Made by a program: the position numbers and the translations under genes | Notes under the pieces: model-generated | Database searches by the model: none | What the model was told of the DNA's origin: nothing | Seen by the model: the letters and a program-made list of their open reading frames with translations, nothing else | NCBI GenBank assembly: GCA_013213745.1 | Contig: JABSQH010000038.1 | Span: forward strand, 1 to 64,000 | DNA from: Ilumatobacteraceae bacterium | GTDB taxonomy: Bacteria > Actinomycetota > Acidimicrobiia > Acidimicrobiales > Ilumatobacteraceae | DNA: 64,000 nucleotides | Reading direction: 5' to 3' | In this document: positions 8,015-16,745 of the stretch, in pieces | Layout of the letters: every line of letters starts with the position of its first letter | Numbering within the stretch: the stretch's first letter is position 1

Positions 8015-8980
8015 CTACTCCGCGACGACCTGGTGTTCGTGGCCGTGGTGATGGCGATGCTCGGCGGCGAGATGCGAGTGACCGACACCGATCGGCTGCC
8101 CGGCTTTGTCTGCGACACCGGGAAACGGCGCGCGGTACGCACACGTGTCGCAGTTCACGGTCGGACGACCGTGCACCGCTTCGCGATAGCGCCGCTCGAT
8201 GACCGCACTCAGCCGCGCATCTGGCCCGAAGTAGCCGGCGTCGACCACCTCGACCCCGGTGCGCTCGGTGAATGCGGCGATCTGCTCGCGCGCCCGCTCG
8301 ATGAGTTTGCCGTTGCAGAGAAACCAGAAGAACAGCGCAACCCGGCGATGCCCGAGGTGGCCCACGAGGTCGAGGGCGTCGGGTGTCAACGGCCACGTCA
8401 TTCCGGTGAACCCCATCTGCAAGAACCCACTGTCGACCCATTCCGCCAGGAGGCGCCCAGCTTTGGAGGCTTCGGCGTTGGCGTCGGGATCCGAGGTGCC
8501 ACGGGCGATCACCACGAGCGGGAGTCCGGCTGCGTCGACCTGCGCCAAGTTGTCTGCAGCGATCTCGATCAGTTCCGGAACAATGCCGAACGGAGACCCG
8601 AAGACGATGTCGATGTTCGGATATCGCAGTCGCGACTCGACGACGATGGCCGGGACGTCGCTCTTGGCATGACCCGCTCCGAGGAGCATCAACGGCAGCA
8701 CCACAATTCGCCGGCAACCACGAGCGACCAGCGAATCGAGCACGACACCTGCCGGCGGATCAGTCATCTCGAGGAAGCCGACCTCGACGATGACGTCGGG
8801 CAGCGCCCGCTGGGTCTGGTCGCCGATCCGGTGCATCTGTTCGGCGCTGATCATGCAGCGCGACCCGTGGCCGACCAACAGCAGACCGTCGGTCGCCGAC
8901 GCCGGACCTCGCGGGGCTCGATCGCCCGCTGCGGATGCCGATCGTCGGAGGGGAATCGAGATCGATTGCTCAACGAGCAT
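8015..8980 (-). CDS. cbiX: Sirohydrochlorin cobaltochelatase-type CbiX
   Basis: A 321-residue two-domain class II chelatase that would insert Co2+ into sirohydrochlorin (early cobalt insertion). The N-terminal half has LLLVGHGSR (about residues 31-39) with the metal-binding His and a second His in LGAGHAKSD. The C-terminal half is a diverged repeat ending in NCDTCAYRAPF and a His-rich tail (HSHLAAEHRHHHGHEH), likely a cobalt-binding or storage tail. The ATG at 8980 is preferred; ATG at 8989 is also possible. It overlaps the 3' end of the fused chlI-chlD gene and is the last gene of the riboswitch-led minus arm. Confidence 0.88.
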   Translation of the reverse strand: MLVEQSISIPLRRSASAAGDRAPRGPASATDGLLLVGHGSRCMISAEQMHRIGDQTQRALPDVIVEVGFLEMTDPPAGVVLDSLVARGCRRIVVLPLMLLGAGHAKSDVPAIVVESRLRYPNIDIVFGSPFGIVPELIEIAADNLAQVDAAGLPLVVIARGTSDPDANAEASKAGRLLAEWVDSGFLQMGFTGMTWPLTPDALDLVGHLGHRRVALFFWFLCNGKLIERAREQIAAFTERTGVEVVDAGYFGPDARLSAVIERRYREAVHGRPTVNCDTCAYRAPFPGVADKAGQPIGVGHSHLAAEHRHHHGHEHQVVAE

Positions 8981-10865
8981 CGAGTACATCCTGGCTGATC
9001 GTGCGGATGACGGTCGACGCGGCCGCTGGTTCGAGGTCGGCGGCGGGGAGGCAGGGAGCATCCAACGCATCGGCCAAGCGAGCGGCCAGATCCAGGCGCG
9101 GCATGGCCTGCTCGCAGTCGAGAACCACACCGGCAATACCCGCGCGGCGCAGCTCGCCCGCCGCAGACAGCGCATCGTCGAATGCGTGCGGAGTGCCAGT
9201 GGCGCGGCCGTCGGAAATCACGACGACGAAGGGACTCCGACCGTGATCGCGCCGCGACCGAGCCACCTCGAGCGCACAACGCAGACCCGCCGCAAGCGGC
9301 GTCGCTCCACCGGTTTCGAGTGAGGTCAGTCGATTCCGAGCAACCTCGACCGATCCGGTCGGTGCCAGCACGACTTCGGCGTCATCGCCACCGAATCGAA
9401 CCAGCGCGACGTGATCGCGACGTTCGTACGCGTCGGTCAGGAGTCCGAGGGCGGTTCCGGTTGCCAGTCGCGCTCGGTCGTCTGCGCCCATCGAACCGCT
9501 GGTGTCGACAACGAGGATCAGCAGGCTTCCGGCGCGTTGCTCGCGCACCGCGTATCGCACGTCGTCGATGTCGACATCGGCACCGGACTGGGAGGTGCGT
9601 CGTTCCGCCACTCTCCGGACGGTTGCGACAACCGCGATGGGACGTGTCGCGTGCGCGTCGAACGGGACGTCGCGCACCAGCCGCCCGGCGGTGCCTTCCG
9701 CCATCGCCCGACGCCCAGCAGTGGCCTCACGGACATGCCCGTTGGGGGTCAGAGCCGTGCTCGGGGGTCGCCGATCGGCACCGATCGCCATCGACGATGT
9801 GCCGCCCGATCCAGCCGGTGGCGCGCCGTGTTCTTCGTCGGACACCGACGTCTCGCTGCCCCGTGGATCGCCGTCATCCGTGGTGGGCGGTGAGTCGTGG
9901 CCGTCTGGGGCGTCGTGGTGGGAATCCGGGGTTTTGGAGGGGAGAGCGTCGCGACGGGTGTCGTCGATGGCATCGGCGAGCTGGTCGGGAGGCAACACCG
10001 GCGGATCGAAGGGGTTGCGTCGGCTGCGGTGCGCGAGCACGAGATGGGCGATCTCGCGAAGGTCGTCGTCGCTGGCCACGGCTCGACCTGCCAGGCCGGC
10101 ATACGCAGCGGCGGCCCGGCACAACACGAGGTCGGCTCGGAGACCCTGTGCGCCGACGGCCAACGCCAATCGTGACGCCACTTCGGTCAGCTCGCTCGGC
10201 ACGGTCGCAGGGCGAGCGGCCGCAAGTGCGGCACGCAAATCGTCGCGTTCGGTATCCAGCTCGGTGCGACGCTCCCCCGGCGAATCGACGTCGATGCCGT
10301 CGAACCGCAGCCGGCGCCGGACCGCCTCGGCTCTGTCGATCGGATCGACGCTGGCGGTGATCTGCACCGACAGCCCGAACCGGTCGAGCAACTGCGGCCG
10401 CAACTCCCCTTCTTCCGGGTTCATCGAGCCGATCAGGACGAAACGGGCGTCGTGGTGGTGGGAGATGCCGTCGCGTTCGATTCGATTCCGGCCGGACACC
10501 GAGACATCGAGCAGCGTGTCGACGAGGTGGTCGGCCAAGAGGTTGATCTCGTCGACGTAAAGCACGCCTCCGTGGGCGGCGGCCAGCAGCCCCGGCGTGA
10601 CCGCCGTCTCACCACTCGTGAGCACCGTTGCGACGTCGATCGTGCCGATCAGCCGATCTTCGGTGGCGCCGAGCGGGAGGTCGACGAAGGGGGCATCGCC
10701 CGGAAGCAGATCGGCCAGACCACGAGCAAGCGTCGTCTTCGCCGATCCTTTCTCGCCGCGCAACAACACCCCACCGATGCCCGGGTCGACCGCCAGCAGT
10801 TGGAGCGCCAACTTGGCGTCGTCTTGCCCGACGACCGAAGCGAAGGGGAACCGCGGCTCGGTCAC
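8970..10865 (-). CDS. Fused ChlI-ChlD (BchI/BchD) chelatase ATPase subunit
   Basis: A 631-residue protein joining both small subunits of a Mg/Co chelatase. An AAA+ domain (about 1-330) has Walker A GEKGSAKTT at 37-45, Walker B VLYVDEINLL and sensor GSMNPEEGELRP. An acidic, Pro/Asp/His-rich linker follows (about 330-420), then a von Willebrand A domain with MIDAS DTSGSMG near 455. With CobN it should form an ATP-driven cobaltochelatase (the role of CobS/CobT in Pseudomonas), consistent with its place directly after cobN. The GTG start overlaps the cobN stop; the much longer open frame upstream is a shadow of cobN. Confidence 0.9.
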   Translation of the reverse strand: MTEPRFPFASVVGQDDAKLALQLLAVDPGIGGVLLRGEKGSAKTTLARGLADLLPGDAPFVDLPLGATEDRLIGTIDVATVLTSGETAVTPGLLAAAHGGVLYVDEINLLADHLVDTLLDVSVSGRNRIERDGISHHHDARFVLIGSMNPEEGELRPQLLDRFGLSVQITASVDPIDRAEAVRRRLRFDGIDVDSPGERRTELDTERDDLRAALAAARPATVPSELTEVASRLALAVGAQGLRADLVLCRAAAAYAGLAGRAVASDDDLREIAHLVLAHRSRRNPFDPPVLPPDQLADAIDDTRRDALPSKTPDSHHDAPDGHDSPPTTDDGDPRGSETSVSDEEHGAPPAGSGGTSSMAIGADRRPPSTALTPNGHVREATAGRRAMAEGTAGRLVRDVPFDAHATRPIAVVATVRRVAERRTSQSGADVDIDDVRYAVREQRAGSLLILVVDTSGSMGADDRARLATGTALGLLTDAYERRDHVALVRFGGDDAEVVLAPTGSVEVARNRLTSLETGGATPLAAGLRCALEVARSRRDHGRSPFVVVISDGRATGTPHAFDDALSAAGELRRAGIAGVVLDCEQAMPRLDLAARLADALDAPCLPAADLEPAAASTVIRTISQDVLDAR

Positions 10866-13800
10866 CGCGATTCCTCCCACCCTTCTGCCTCGAGGATCGC
10901 CTGCTCGAGGGTGGCGCGGGCCTCGTCGGACGCCGCCCACATCCCCCGCTGATTCGCTTCGAGCAGCCGTTCGGCGATCGAGCGCAGAGCCCACGGGTTC
11001 GACTCGGCGAAGAATTTGCGGGTACCGGCATCGGCCACATAGGCCTCGGTGACTCGCTCGTACATCCAGTCCTCCACCACCTTGGCCGTTGCGTCGTAAC
11101 CGAAGAGGTAGTCGACGGTAGCGGCCAGCTCGAACGCTCCCTTGTAGCCGTGCTGTTGCATGGCGGCGATCCACTTCGGATTGACGACGCGGCTGCGCAC
11201 CACTCGCGCCGCCTCCTCGGCCAGCGTGCGCACCTGCGGGTTCGCCGGGTCGGCCGAGTCGCCGAACCACGCCTTGGGCTCCCGGCCGGTGAGGGCGCGC
11301 ACCGCCGCCACCATGCCGCCGTGGTCCTGGAGGTAGTCGTCGGAGTCGAAGATGTCGTGCTCGCGGTTGTCCTGGTTCTTCACCGCAACGTCGATGGCGG
11401 CGAACCGGCGACGCATCGCCTCCGGCTCGGCGGCGCCAAACCGCTCGCGGCCGTATGCGAAACCCGACCACGCGAGATACACCTCGGCGAGATCGGCGTC
11501 GGAACGCCAGTTCTTCGCCTCGAGCACGGGCAGGATGCCCGAGCCGTAACCGCCTGGTGGCGGACCGTAGATCCGTGCGTCGGCGTTGCCGGCGACGGCG
11601 ATCGGGTTCTCTGCGGCCGGTTCGTCGAGTGCGGCGACCTTCTCGACGGCTTCGTCGAGCAGGGCGATCACGTGCGGGAACGCGTCGCGGAAGAACCCGG
11701 AGATGCGCAACGTGACGTCGACCCGGGGACGGCCGAGGTCCTCGAGGGGAATCACTTCGAGACCCGTCACGCGGCCGCTCTCGTCGCTCCAGGTCGGGCG
11801 TACGCCGAGCAGGGCGAGCGCTTCGGCAGCATCGTCGCCAGTTGTGCGCATTGCGGCGGTGCCCCACAACACCAACCCGACAGTCGCCGGGGCTGCGCCC
11901 GTCTCCTCGACGTGTTTGGCGATCAGCCGATCGGCCAACGTGGCGCCGACCTCCCAGGCCAGCGGTGACGGAATCGCTTTGGGGTCGACCGAGTAGAAGT
12001 TGCGACCGGTCGGCAAGACGTGCGCCCCGCCGCGACTCGGGGCTCCGCTGGGGCCGGCGGGCACGTACCGCCCGTCCAGCATGCGCAACAGGTTGGTGAT
12101 CTCGTCGCTGGTCTGCTCGAGGTTCGGGATGAGCCGTCGCGCCAACCACGACAGCGTCGGATCGTCGGTCGTCGCAGCGTCCCAGCCGGTGGCCGCCAGC
12201 GCTTCGACGCGATCGCGACACTCCGCCTCGACCCGGTCGATCTCGACGCGTGAACCACCCTGCAGGTCGACGCCGAGGTCAGCGGCCACGGTTGCCCGCA
12301 GCGCCGGAACCGACGCCTGTGGCAGGCGCGTCACCGCGAGTGCGGTCTCGATCAACTGGTCGCCGTCGGGCCCGTGGCCGAGCACGTGCAAGCCGCCGCG
12401 AATCTGGGCGTCCTTGAGCGCACAGAGATAGCCGTCGACGTGCAACACCATGTCGTCGAAGTCATCGCCAGCCGGTGCGGCATCGCCAAGATCGAGATCC
12501 CGGTGGATCTCGGTCGAGACGAGCAGCTCCCACACCTGCGTCCGAATGGCCGGCAACTTGCCGGGGTCCATCGCCTCCATCTGGGCGTAGCTGTCGAGCA
12601 GCTGTTCCAACTTCGCGATGTCGTCGTAGGTGTCGGCGCGCGTCAACGGCGGCGGCAGGTGATCGATGACGACCGCATGCGTGCGTCGCTTGGCCTGAGT
12701 GCCTTCACCGGGGTCGTTCACGACGAACGGGTAGGCGAACGGCAGGTCGGCGAGCGCGGCGTCGGGAAAACAACCGGCCGAGAGCGCCAACGCCTTGCCG
12801 GGGAGCCACTCGAGCGTGCCGTGTTTGCCGAGATGCACGGCCGCATCGGCGCCCCAGCCACCGTCCTCTTTCGAGGCGCCCAGCCACCGGTAGAACGCGA
12901 GGTAATGGTGCGGCGGCGGCATGTCGGGTGCGTGGTACGTACCGATCGGGTCGGCTCCGAAGCCGCGCGGCGGCTGGATGGTGACGAGTACGCCACCCAA
13001 GTCGAGGCCCGGAAACACCAGGGCCCCATCGTGGTGGTACACCTCGCCGGGCGCAGGACCCCACAGTTCGGTCACCTGATCCTTGGCGGCGTCGTCGAGC
13101 CCGTCGAACCAGCGGGTGTAGGCATCGGCATCGAGCCGGCCAGGGGCCGCGGCCAGCTGTTCGGCGGTCAACGTGGGCAGGTCGTAGGTCAACGTGTCCG
13201 CCAGCTCGGCCATGAGTGCGTCGCCGTCGGCGGGGATGCGGTCGACGCGATATCCGGCCTCGGCGAGGGCGTGCAGGGTCTCGATCGCCGACGCGGGCGT
13301 ATCGAGTCCGACGGCGTTGCCCAGCCGACTCCGCTTGGTCGGATACGCCGAGAGCACGAGCACCACTCTCTTCTCCGCCGCCGGCACGTGACGCAACCGG
13401 GCGTGACGCACCGCGAGCGAGGCCAGCCGCGCGGTTCGTTCGGGGTCGGTGCGTGTCACCACCACTTCCGAACCGGCCTCGCCGTCGTCGTCGACGATCT
13501 CCTTGAAGGCGAACGTCGGCCCGATGATCCGACCGTCGAACTCGGGGATGGCGACGCCCATGCCGACGTCGACCGGCGACAAGCCGGCGTCGTCGTCGTG
13601 CCACATCGCGGCCGGACGACTGCTGGCCGGGGCCTGAATGACGGGCACATCGAGCGCGTCGAGCATCGGGACGTGCCACTGGTCGCCGTCGTCGCCGGCC
13701 GTCGCGCCAGCCGCGAAGATCGAGGTGATGACGGCGTCGACGTCGTGTTCCACGCACAGCTCGAGCGCGGGCACGGCGCCGTCGGCGTCGACGCGGAGCG

Positions 13801-14410
13801 AATAGGAATAGACGGCGAGCGCATCGGCACCCGCCTCTTCGATCGCCGCGCAGAGGTCACCGATGTAGGTGGTGTTTCCGGCCACGAGATGGGCCCGGTA
13901 GAACACCACGGCGACAAGCGGTCGATCCGCTCGCCGCTCGCGATCGGGCCGGCCGATCCCTGCCTGATCCCACACTCCGGTGCGCGCGAGTTCACTCGGT
14001 GGATCAAAACCGACGCCGGTCAGCAGGATCGTGTCGGACACGAACCGCAGCATCTGTTCGAGGTTGGCGGGACCGCCGGCGGCGAGATAGCGATGGGTCT
14101 CGGCGACGAGTCCTGCTGGAGCGGTCGAGGCCGCGGCGAGATCAGCATCGGGGGTGTCCTCTCCGCCGACCGCAATCACCGGAACGTGCCGGTCTCGGGC
14201 AGCGGCCAGCAGTGCTTCGAACGGGCCCTCCCAGGCCCTGGCGCCACCGAGCAGGCGAACGATGACCGCGTCCACCTCCGCCAGATCGGGCGCCCCGTCG
14301 AGTCGGTCGGGGTTGGCCCAACGAAGCCCACCGAGTTCAGCCGGCAGGTCGTCGACGACTGAGCGCGCGGCCAGCAGTTCGGTGTCGGCGTTGGACAGGA
14401 ACATCAACAT
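10862..14410 (-). CDS. cobN: Cobaltochelatase large subunit CobN
   Basis: A 1182-residue member of the CobN/BchH family, the porphyrin-binding subunit for ATP-dependent cobalt insertion into hydrogenobyrinic acid a,c-diamide. Typical blocks include VVFYRAHLVAGNT (about 190), AVHLGKHGTLEWLPGK (about 525), the NFYSVDPKAIPSPLAWEVG block (about 805) and a C-terminal YKGAFELAATVDYLFGYDATA. Length fits CobN (about 1100-1280). The ATG at 14410 (MLMFLSN) overlaps the cobQ 3' end by 7 bases; an upstream extension is a cobQ shadow. Its coupling to a fused ChlI-ChlD supports a cobalt rather than magnesium role. Confidence 0.93.
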   Translation of the reverse strand: MLMFLSNADTELLAARSVVDDLPAELGGLRWANPDRLDGAPDLAEVDAVIVRLLGGARAWEGPFEALLAAARDRHVPVIAVGGEDTPDADLAAASTAPAGLVAETHRYLAAGGPANLEQMLRFVSDTILLTGVGFDPPSELARTGVWDQAGIGRPDRERRADRPLVAVVFYRAHLVAGNTTYIGDLCAAIEEAGADALAVYSYSLRVDADGAVPALELCVEHDVDAVITSIFAAGATAGDDGDQWHVPMLDALDVPVIQAPASSRPAAMWHDDDAGLSPVDVGMGVAIPEFDGRIIGPTFAFKEIVDDDGEAGSEVVVTRTDPERTARLASLAVRHARLRHVPAAEKRVVLVLSAYPTKRSRLGNAVGLDTPASAIETLHALAEAGYRVDRIPADGDALMAELADTLTYDLPTLTAEQLAAAPGRLDADAYTRWFDGLDDAAKDQVTELWGPAPGEVYHHDGALVFPGLDLGGVLVTIQPPRGFGADPIGTYHAPDMPPPHHYLAFYRWLGASKEDGGWGADAAVHLGKHGTLEWLPGKALALSAGCFPDAALADLPFAYPFVVNDPGEGTQAKRRTHAVVIDHLPPPLTRADTYDDIAKLEQLLDSYAQMEAMDPGKLPAIRTQVWELLVSTEIHRDLDLGDAAPAGDDFDDMVLHVDGYLCALKDAQIRGGLHVLGHGPDGDQLIETALAVTRLPQASVPALRATVAADLGVDLQGGSRVEIDRVEAECRDRVEALAATGWDAATTDDPTLSWLARRLIPNLEQTSDEITNLLRMLDGRYVPAGPSGAPSRGGAHVLPTGRNFYSVDPKAIPSPLAWEVGATLADRLIAKHVEETGAAPATVGLVLWGTAAMRTTGDDAAEALALLGVRPTWSDESGRVTGLEVIPLEDLGRPRVDVTLRISGFFRDAFPHVIALLDEAVEKVAALDEPAAENPIAVAGNADARIYGPPPGGYGSGILPVLEAKNWRSDADLAEVYLAWSGFAYGRERFGAAEPEAMRRRFAAIDVAVKNQDNREHDIFDSDDYLQDHGGMVAAVRALTGREPKAWFGDSADPANPQVRTLAEEAARVVRSRVVNPKWIAAMQQHGYKGAFELAATVDYLFGYDATAKVVEDWMYERVTEAYVADAGTRKFFAESNPWALRSIAERLLEANQRGMWAASDEARATLEQAILEAEGWEESR

Positions 14411-15996
14411 GGTTCTGCGCTCAGCTCTCGGTGTGGTGAGTGGTCGGGGGCGGCCGCGGCGGAGGCGATGAGCGCTCCGAGGGCAGGGAGGTCGATGGAC
14501 GCCTCGAGATGGTCGGCGAGTCGATCGAGCTGATCGTTGCGCTCGTCGGCAGGAGTCCGGTCGCCGGGTGTGAAGGTCGTGCCAGCGCATTTGGCCACTT
14601 CCGCGAGGAAGCGGCGCCGGAACCCGTCCTCATCGAACAGTCCATGGAGGGTGGTGCCGAACACGCGGTTGGCGCGGATGCCCTCTGGTTCATCGTCGAG
14701 GCGCAGCCACACCTGCGGGCCGACATCATCGGTGTGGTCCGCTGGCGCAGCGACCCGGCCATGGTGGATCTGATAACCGGTCACCGCTTCGCCGAGCGCC
14801 GTGCCGGTGCGACACGCCAACACTTTGTCCGCCGCAAAGCTCGTCTCGACCGGCAACATCCCGAGCCCCGCGCTCACACCATGGCCGCTTTCGACTTCGT
14901 CATCGATCGATCGGCCGAGCATCTGGTATCCGCCACAGATCCCGAGCACTGTGGTCGTCGCATCGAGCGCCGCAATCGCTCGATCGAGCCCGCGAGCGCG
15001 CAACCAGTCGAGGTCGGACACCGTCGCTTTCGATCCGGGGAGCACGACGAGATCGGGTCGACCGAGTTCGCGCGCCGACCGCACGTAGCGCACGGCCACG
15101 TCGGGCTCGACGGCGAGCGCATCGAGATCGGTGAAGTTGGAGATGCGGGGCAGCCGGATCACGGCGACGTCGAGCGAGGCATCGGCGTCGAGCGGCGAAC
15201 CCTCGGACCGGTCGAGCGTCAACGAGTCCTCGGCATCGAGGCGCAGGTCGGGCAGCATCGGGATGACACCAAGCGTCGGAACACCGCTGAGTTCGGCGAG
15301 CTGGTCGGTCCCGTCGAGCAACAGCGCCGGATCACCGCGCAACTTGTTGATGAGGAAGCCTCCGATTCGCGCGCGCAATTCGTCGGGGAGCACGCTGACC
15401 GTGCCATACAGGGAAGCGAAGACCCCACCGGGGTCGATGTCGCCGACCACGACCGCCGGGACACCGGCCGCATCGGCCAACCGCAAGTTGACGATGTCGC
15501 GGTCCAACAGATTGATCTCAGCCGGTGAGCCGGCCCCTTCGACGAGTACGACGTCGAACCGCGATCGCAAGTCGGCCAACGCCTCCAACACCAAACTGAA
15601 CAACTCCGACTTCGCGTCGTGGTACTCGACCGCCGACATCACGCCGATCGGCCGACCCATCACGACGACTTGGCTGCTGCGTTCGCCCGTCGGCTTCAAC
15701 AACACGGGATTCATCGCCACCTCCGGCTCGATCCCTGCCGCCTGCGCCTGGAGGTATTGGGCGCGGCCGATCTCGTGGCCATCGGAGGTGACCGCCGAGT
15801 TCAACGCCATGTTCTGGGCCTTGAACGGCGCAACGCGCACGCCGGCGCGACTCAGCGCCCGGCACAGACCGGCGACCACGGTGGTCTTGCCGGAGTTCGA
15901 CGTTGTGCCGCACACCATCAAGCCACCACGCAGGTCTTCGGTGCGTCCACGCCAAGGGCCTGCGTCAAGCGACCGCTGCACGGTCGGGCGGTTCAT
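14404..15996 (-). CDS. cobQ: Cobyric acid synthase (CobQ/CbiP)
   Basis: A 530-residue glutamine-dependent amidotransferase that adds four amides (b, d, e, g) to adenosylcobyrinic acid a,c-diamide. The N-terminal synthetase domain has MVCGTTSNSGKTTVVAGL (nucleotide-binding loop) and VEGAGSPAEINL. The C-terminal type I glutaminase-like domain has the nucleophile in GICGGYQMLG and the His pair in GYQIHHG. The ATG at 15996 is preferred because GGAG lies 9 bases upstream; ATG at 16011 is the alternative. It heads the minus arm and is preceded by a cobalamin riboswitch, so the whole cobQ-cobN-chlID-cbiX unit is probably repressed by coenzyme B12. Confidence 0.94.
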   Translation of the reverse strand: MNRPTVQRSLDAGPWRGRTEDLRGGLMVCGTTSNSGKTTVVAGLCRALSRAGVRVAPFKAQNMALNSAVTSDGHEIGRAQYLQAQAAGIEPEVAMNPVLLKPTGERSSQVVVMGRPIGVMSAVEYHDAKSELFSLVLEALADLRSRFDVVLVEGAGSPAEINLLDRDIVNLRLADAAGVPAVVVGDIDPGGVFASLYGTVSVLPDELRARIGGFLINKLRGDPALLLDGTDQLAELSGVPTLGVIPMLPDLRLDAEDSLTLDRSEGSPLDADASLDVAVIRLPRISNFTDLDALAVEPDVAVRYVRSARELGRPDLVVLPGSKATVSDLDWLRARGLDRAIAALDATTTVLGICGGYQMLGRSIDDEVESGHGVSAGLGMLPVETSFAADKVLACRTGTALGEAVTGYQIHHGRVAAPADHTDDVGPQVWLRLDDEPEGIRANRVFGTTLHGLFDEDGFRRRFLAEVAKCAGTTFTPGDRTPADERNDQLDRLADHLEASIDLPALGALIASAAAAPDHSPHRELSAEPC

Positions 15997-16039
15997 TCCG
16001 TCGATCTCCATCCTCGTGGCGTGTGTTGGCTCCAGCACA

Positions 16040-16140
16040 ACATCGAGACGGCGATCTGGCTCCGAGATCGACCGGAGTCGCACTCGTCACAGTTGCGGGA
16101 CAGCCCCGGAATCACACCGGGTTCCCCGCCTCGACCACTG
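16040..16140 (-). promoter_or_regulatory. Cobalamin riboswitch upstream of cobQ
   Basis: On the minus strand the order of conserved elements matches the cobalamin aptamer. A GGGAACCCGGTG block is followed by GATTCCGGGGCTGTCCCG and CAACTGTGA (about 16091-16125), and then by the B12-box-like GAGCCAGATCGCC at about 16048-16062, near the family consensus AGYCAGRAGACCTGCC. A short inverted repeat (TGTTG...CAACA, about 16020-16040) just after it could be the expression platform near the ribosome site. It lies 40-145 bases before the cobQ ATG. Boundaries are approximate; a covariance-model search would fix them. Confidence 0.85.
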
Positions 16141-16206
16141 CGACTATACGGCGTCGCCGTGTCTCCACGTGGGGCGAGCCCTCGGTGTCGCGGCCACACT
16201 GTCGGG

Positions 16207-16728
16207 ATGGCACGTCCATCGATCGTCCTCATCAACACCGGCGACGGCAAAGGCAAATCGTCGGCCGCCTTCGGTGTCATGGGCCGCGGCTGGGCTCGGG
16301 GTTGGAAGGTCGGCGTGGTGCAGTTCGTGAAGAGCGGCAAGTGGAAGATCGGGGAACGCAAGCTCGCCGACCACCTCGGGATCGAATGGCATGCGCTCGG
16401 CGACGGATTCACGTGGGAATCGACAGACATGGACGAGACGATCGCCAAGGGTCGCCACGCCTGGGACGTCGCCAGCGAGAAGCTCGCGAGCGGCGACTAC
16501 CAGCTGCTGATCCTGGATGAACTCACCTACACGATGAAGTACGGATGGGTCGACGTCGCCGATGTCGTCGAGGGGATCCAGAATCGGGCCCCAGGAACGA
16601 ACGTGGTGATCACCGGACGGGGCTGTCCGTCCGAGCTCATCGACATCGCCGACACCGTCACGGAGATGCACAAGGTGAAACACGCCCTCGACGAAGGCAT
16701 CAAGGCGATCAAAGGCATCGAGTTCTGA
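16207..16728 (+). CDS. cobO: Cob(I)yrinic acid a,c-diamide adenosyltransferase (CobO)
   Basis: A 173-residue CobO/BtuR/CobA-type ATP:corrinoid adenosyltransferase. The reversed-type P-loop GDGKGKSSAAFG is at residues 12-23, with VQFVKSGKW, LDELTYTMKYGW and TGRGCPSELI further on. It transfers the 5'-deoxyadenosyl group to the reduced corrinoid. It opens the plus arm, divergent from cobQ, and its ATG is about 65 bases beyond the outer edge of the riboswitch on the other strand, so its own control is not evident. Confidence 0.94.
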   Translation: MARPSIVLINTGDGKGKSSAAFGVMGRGWARGWKVGVVQFVKSGKWKIGERKLADHLGIEWHALGDGFTWESTDMDETIAKGRHAWDVASEKLASGDYQLLILDELTYTMKYGWVDVADVVEGIQNRAPGTNVVITGRGCPSELIDIADTVTEMHKVKHALDEGIKAIKGIEF

Positions 16729-16745
16729 CCGCAATCGGACACGAC

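Noticed and set aside
10866-12221. N-terminal extension of the ChlI-ChlD frame upstream of the GTG
   Set aside because: It is the out-of-frame shadow of cobN; the family N-terminus begins at the GTG at 10865.
12374-14362. A 662-codon plus frame opposite cobN
   Set aside because: Shadow composition and no ribosome site or family; cobN on the minus strand explains the bases.
16040-16206. A second riboswitch for cobO on the plus strand
   Set aside because: The conserved elements read correctly only on the minus strand; no B12 box precedes cobO on the plus strand.
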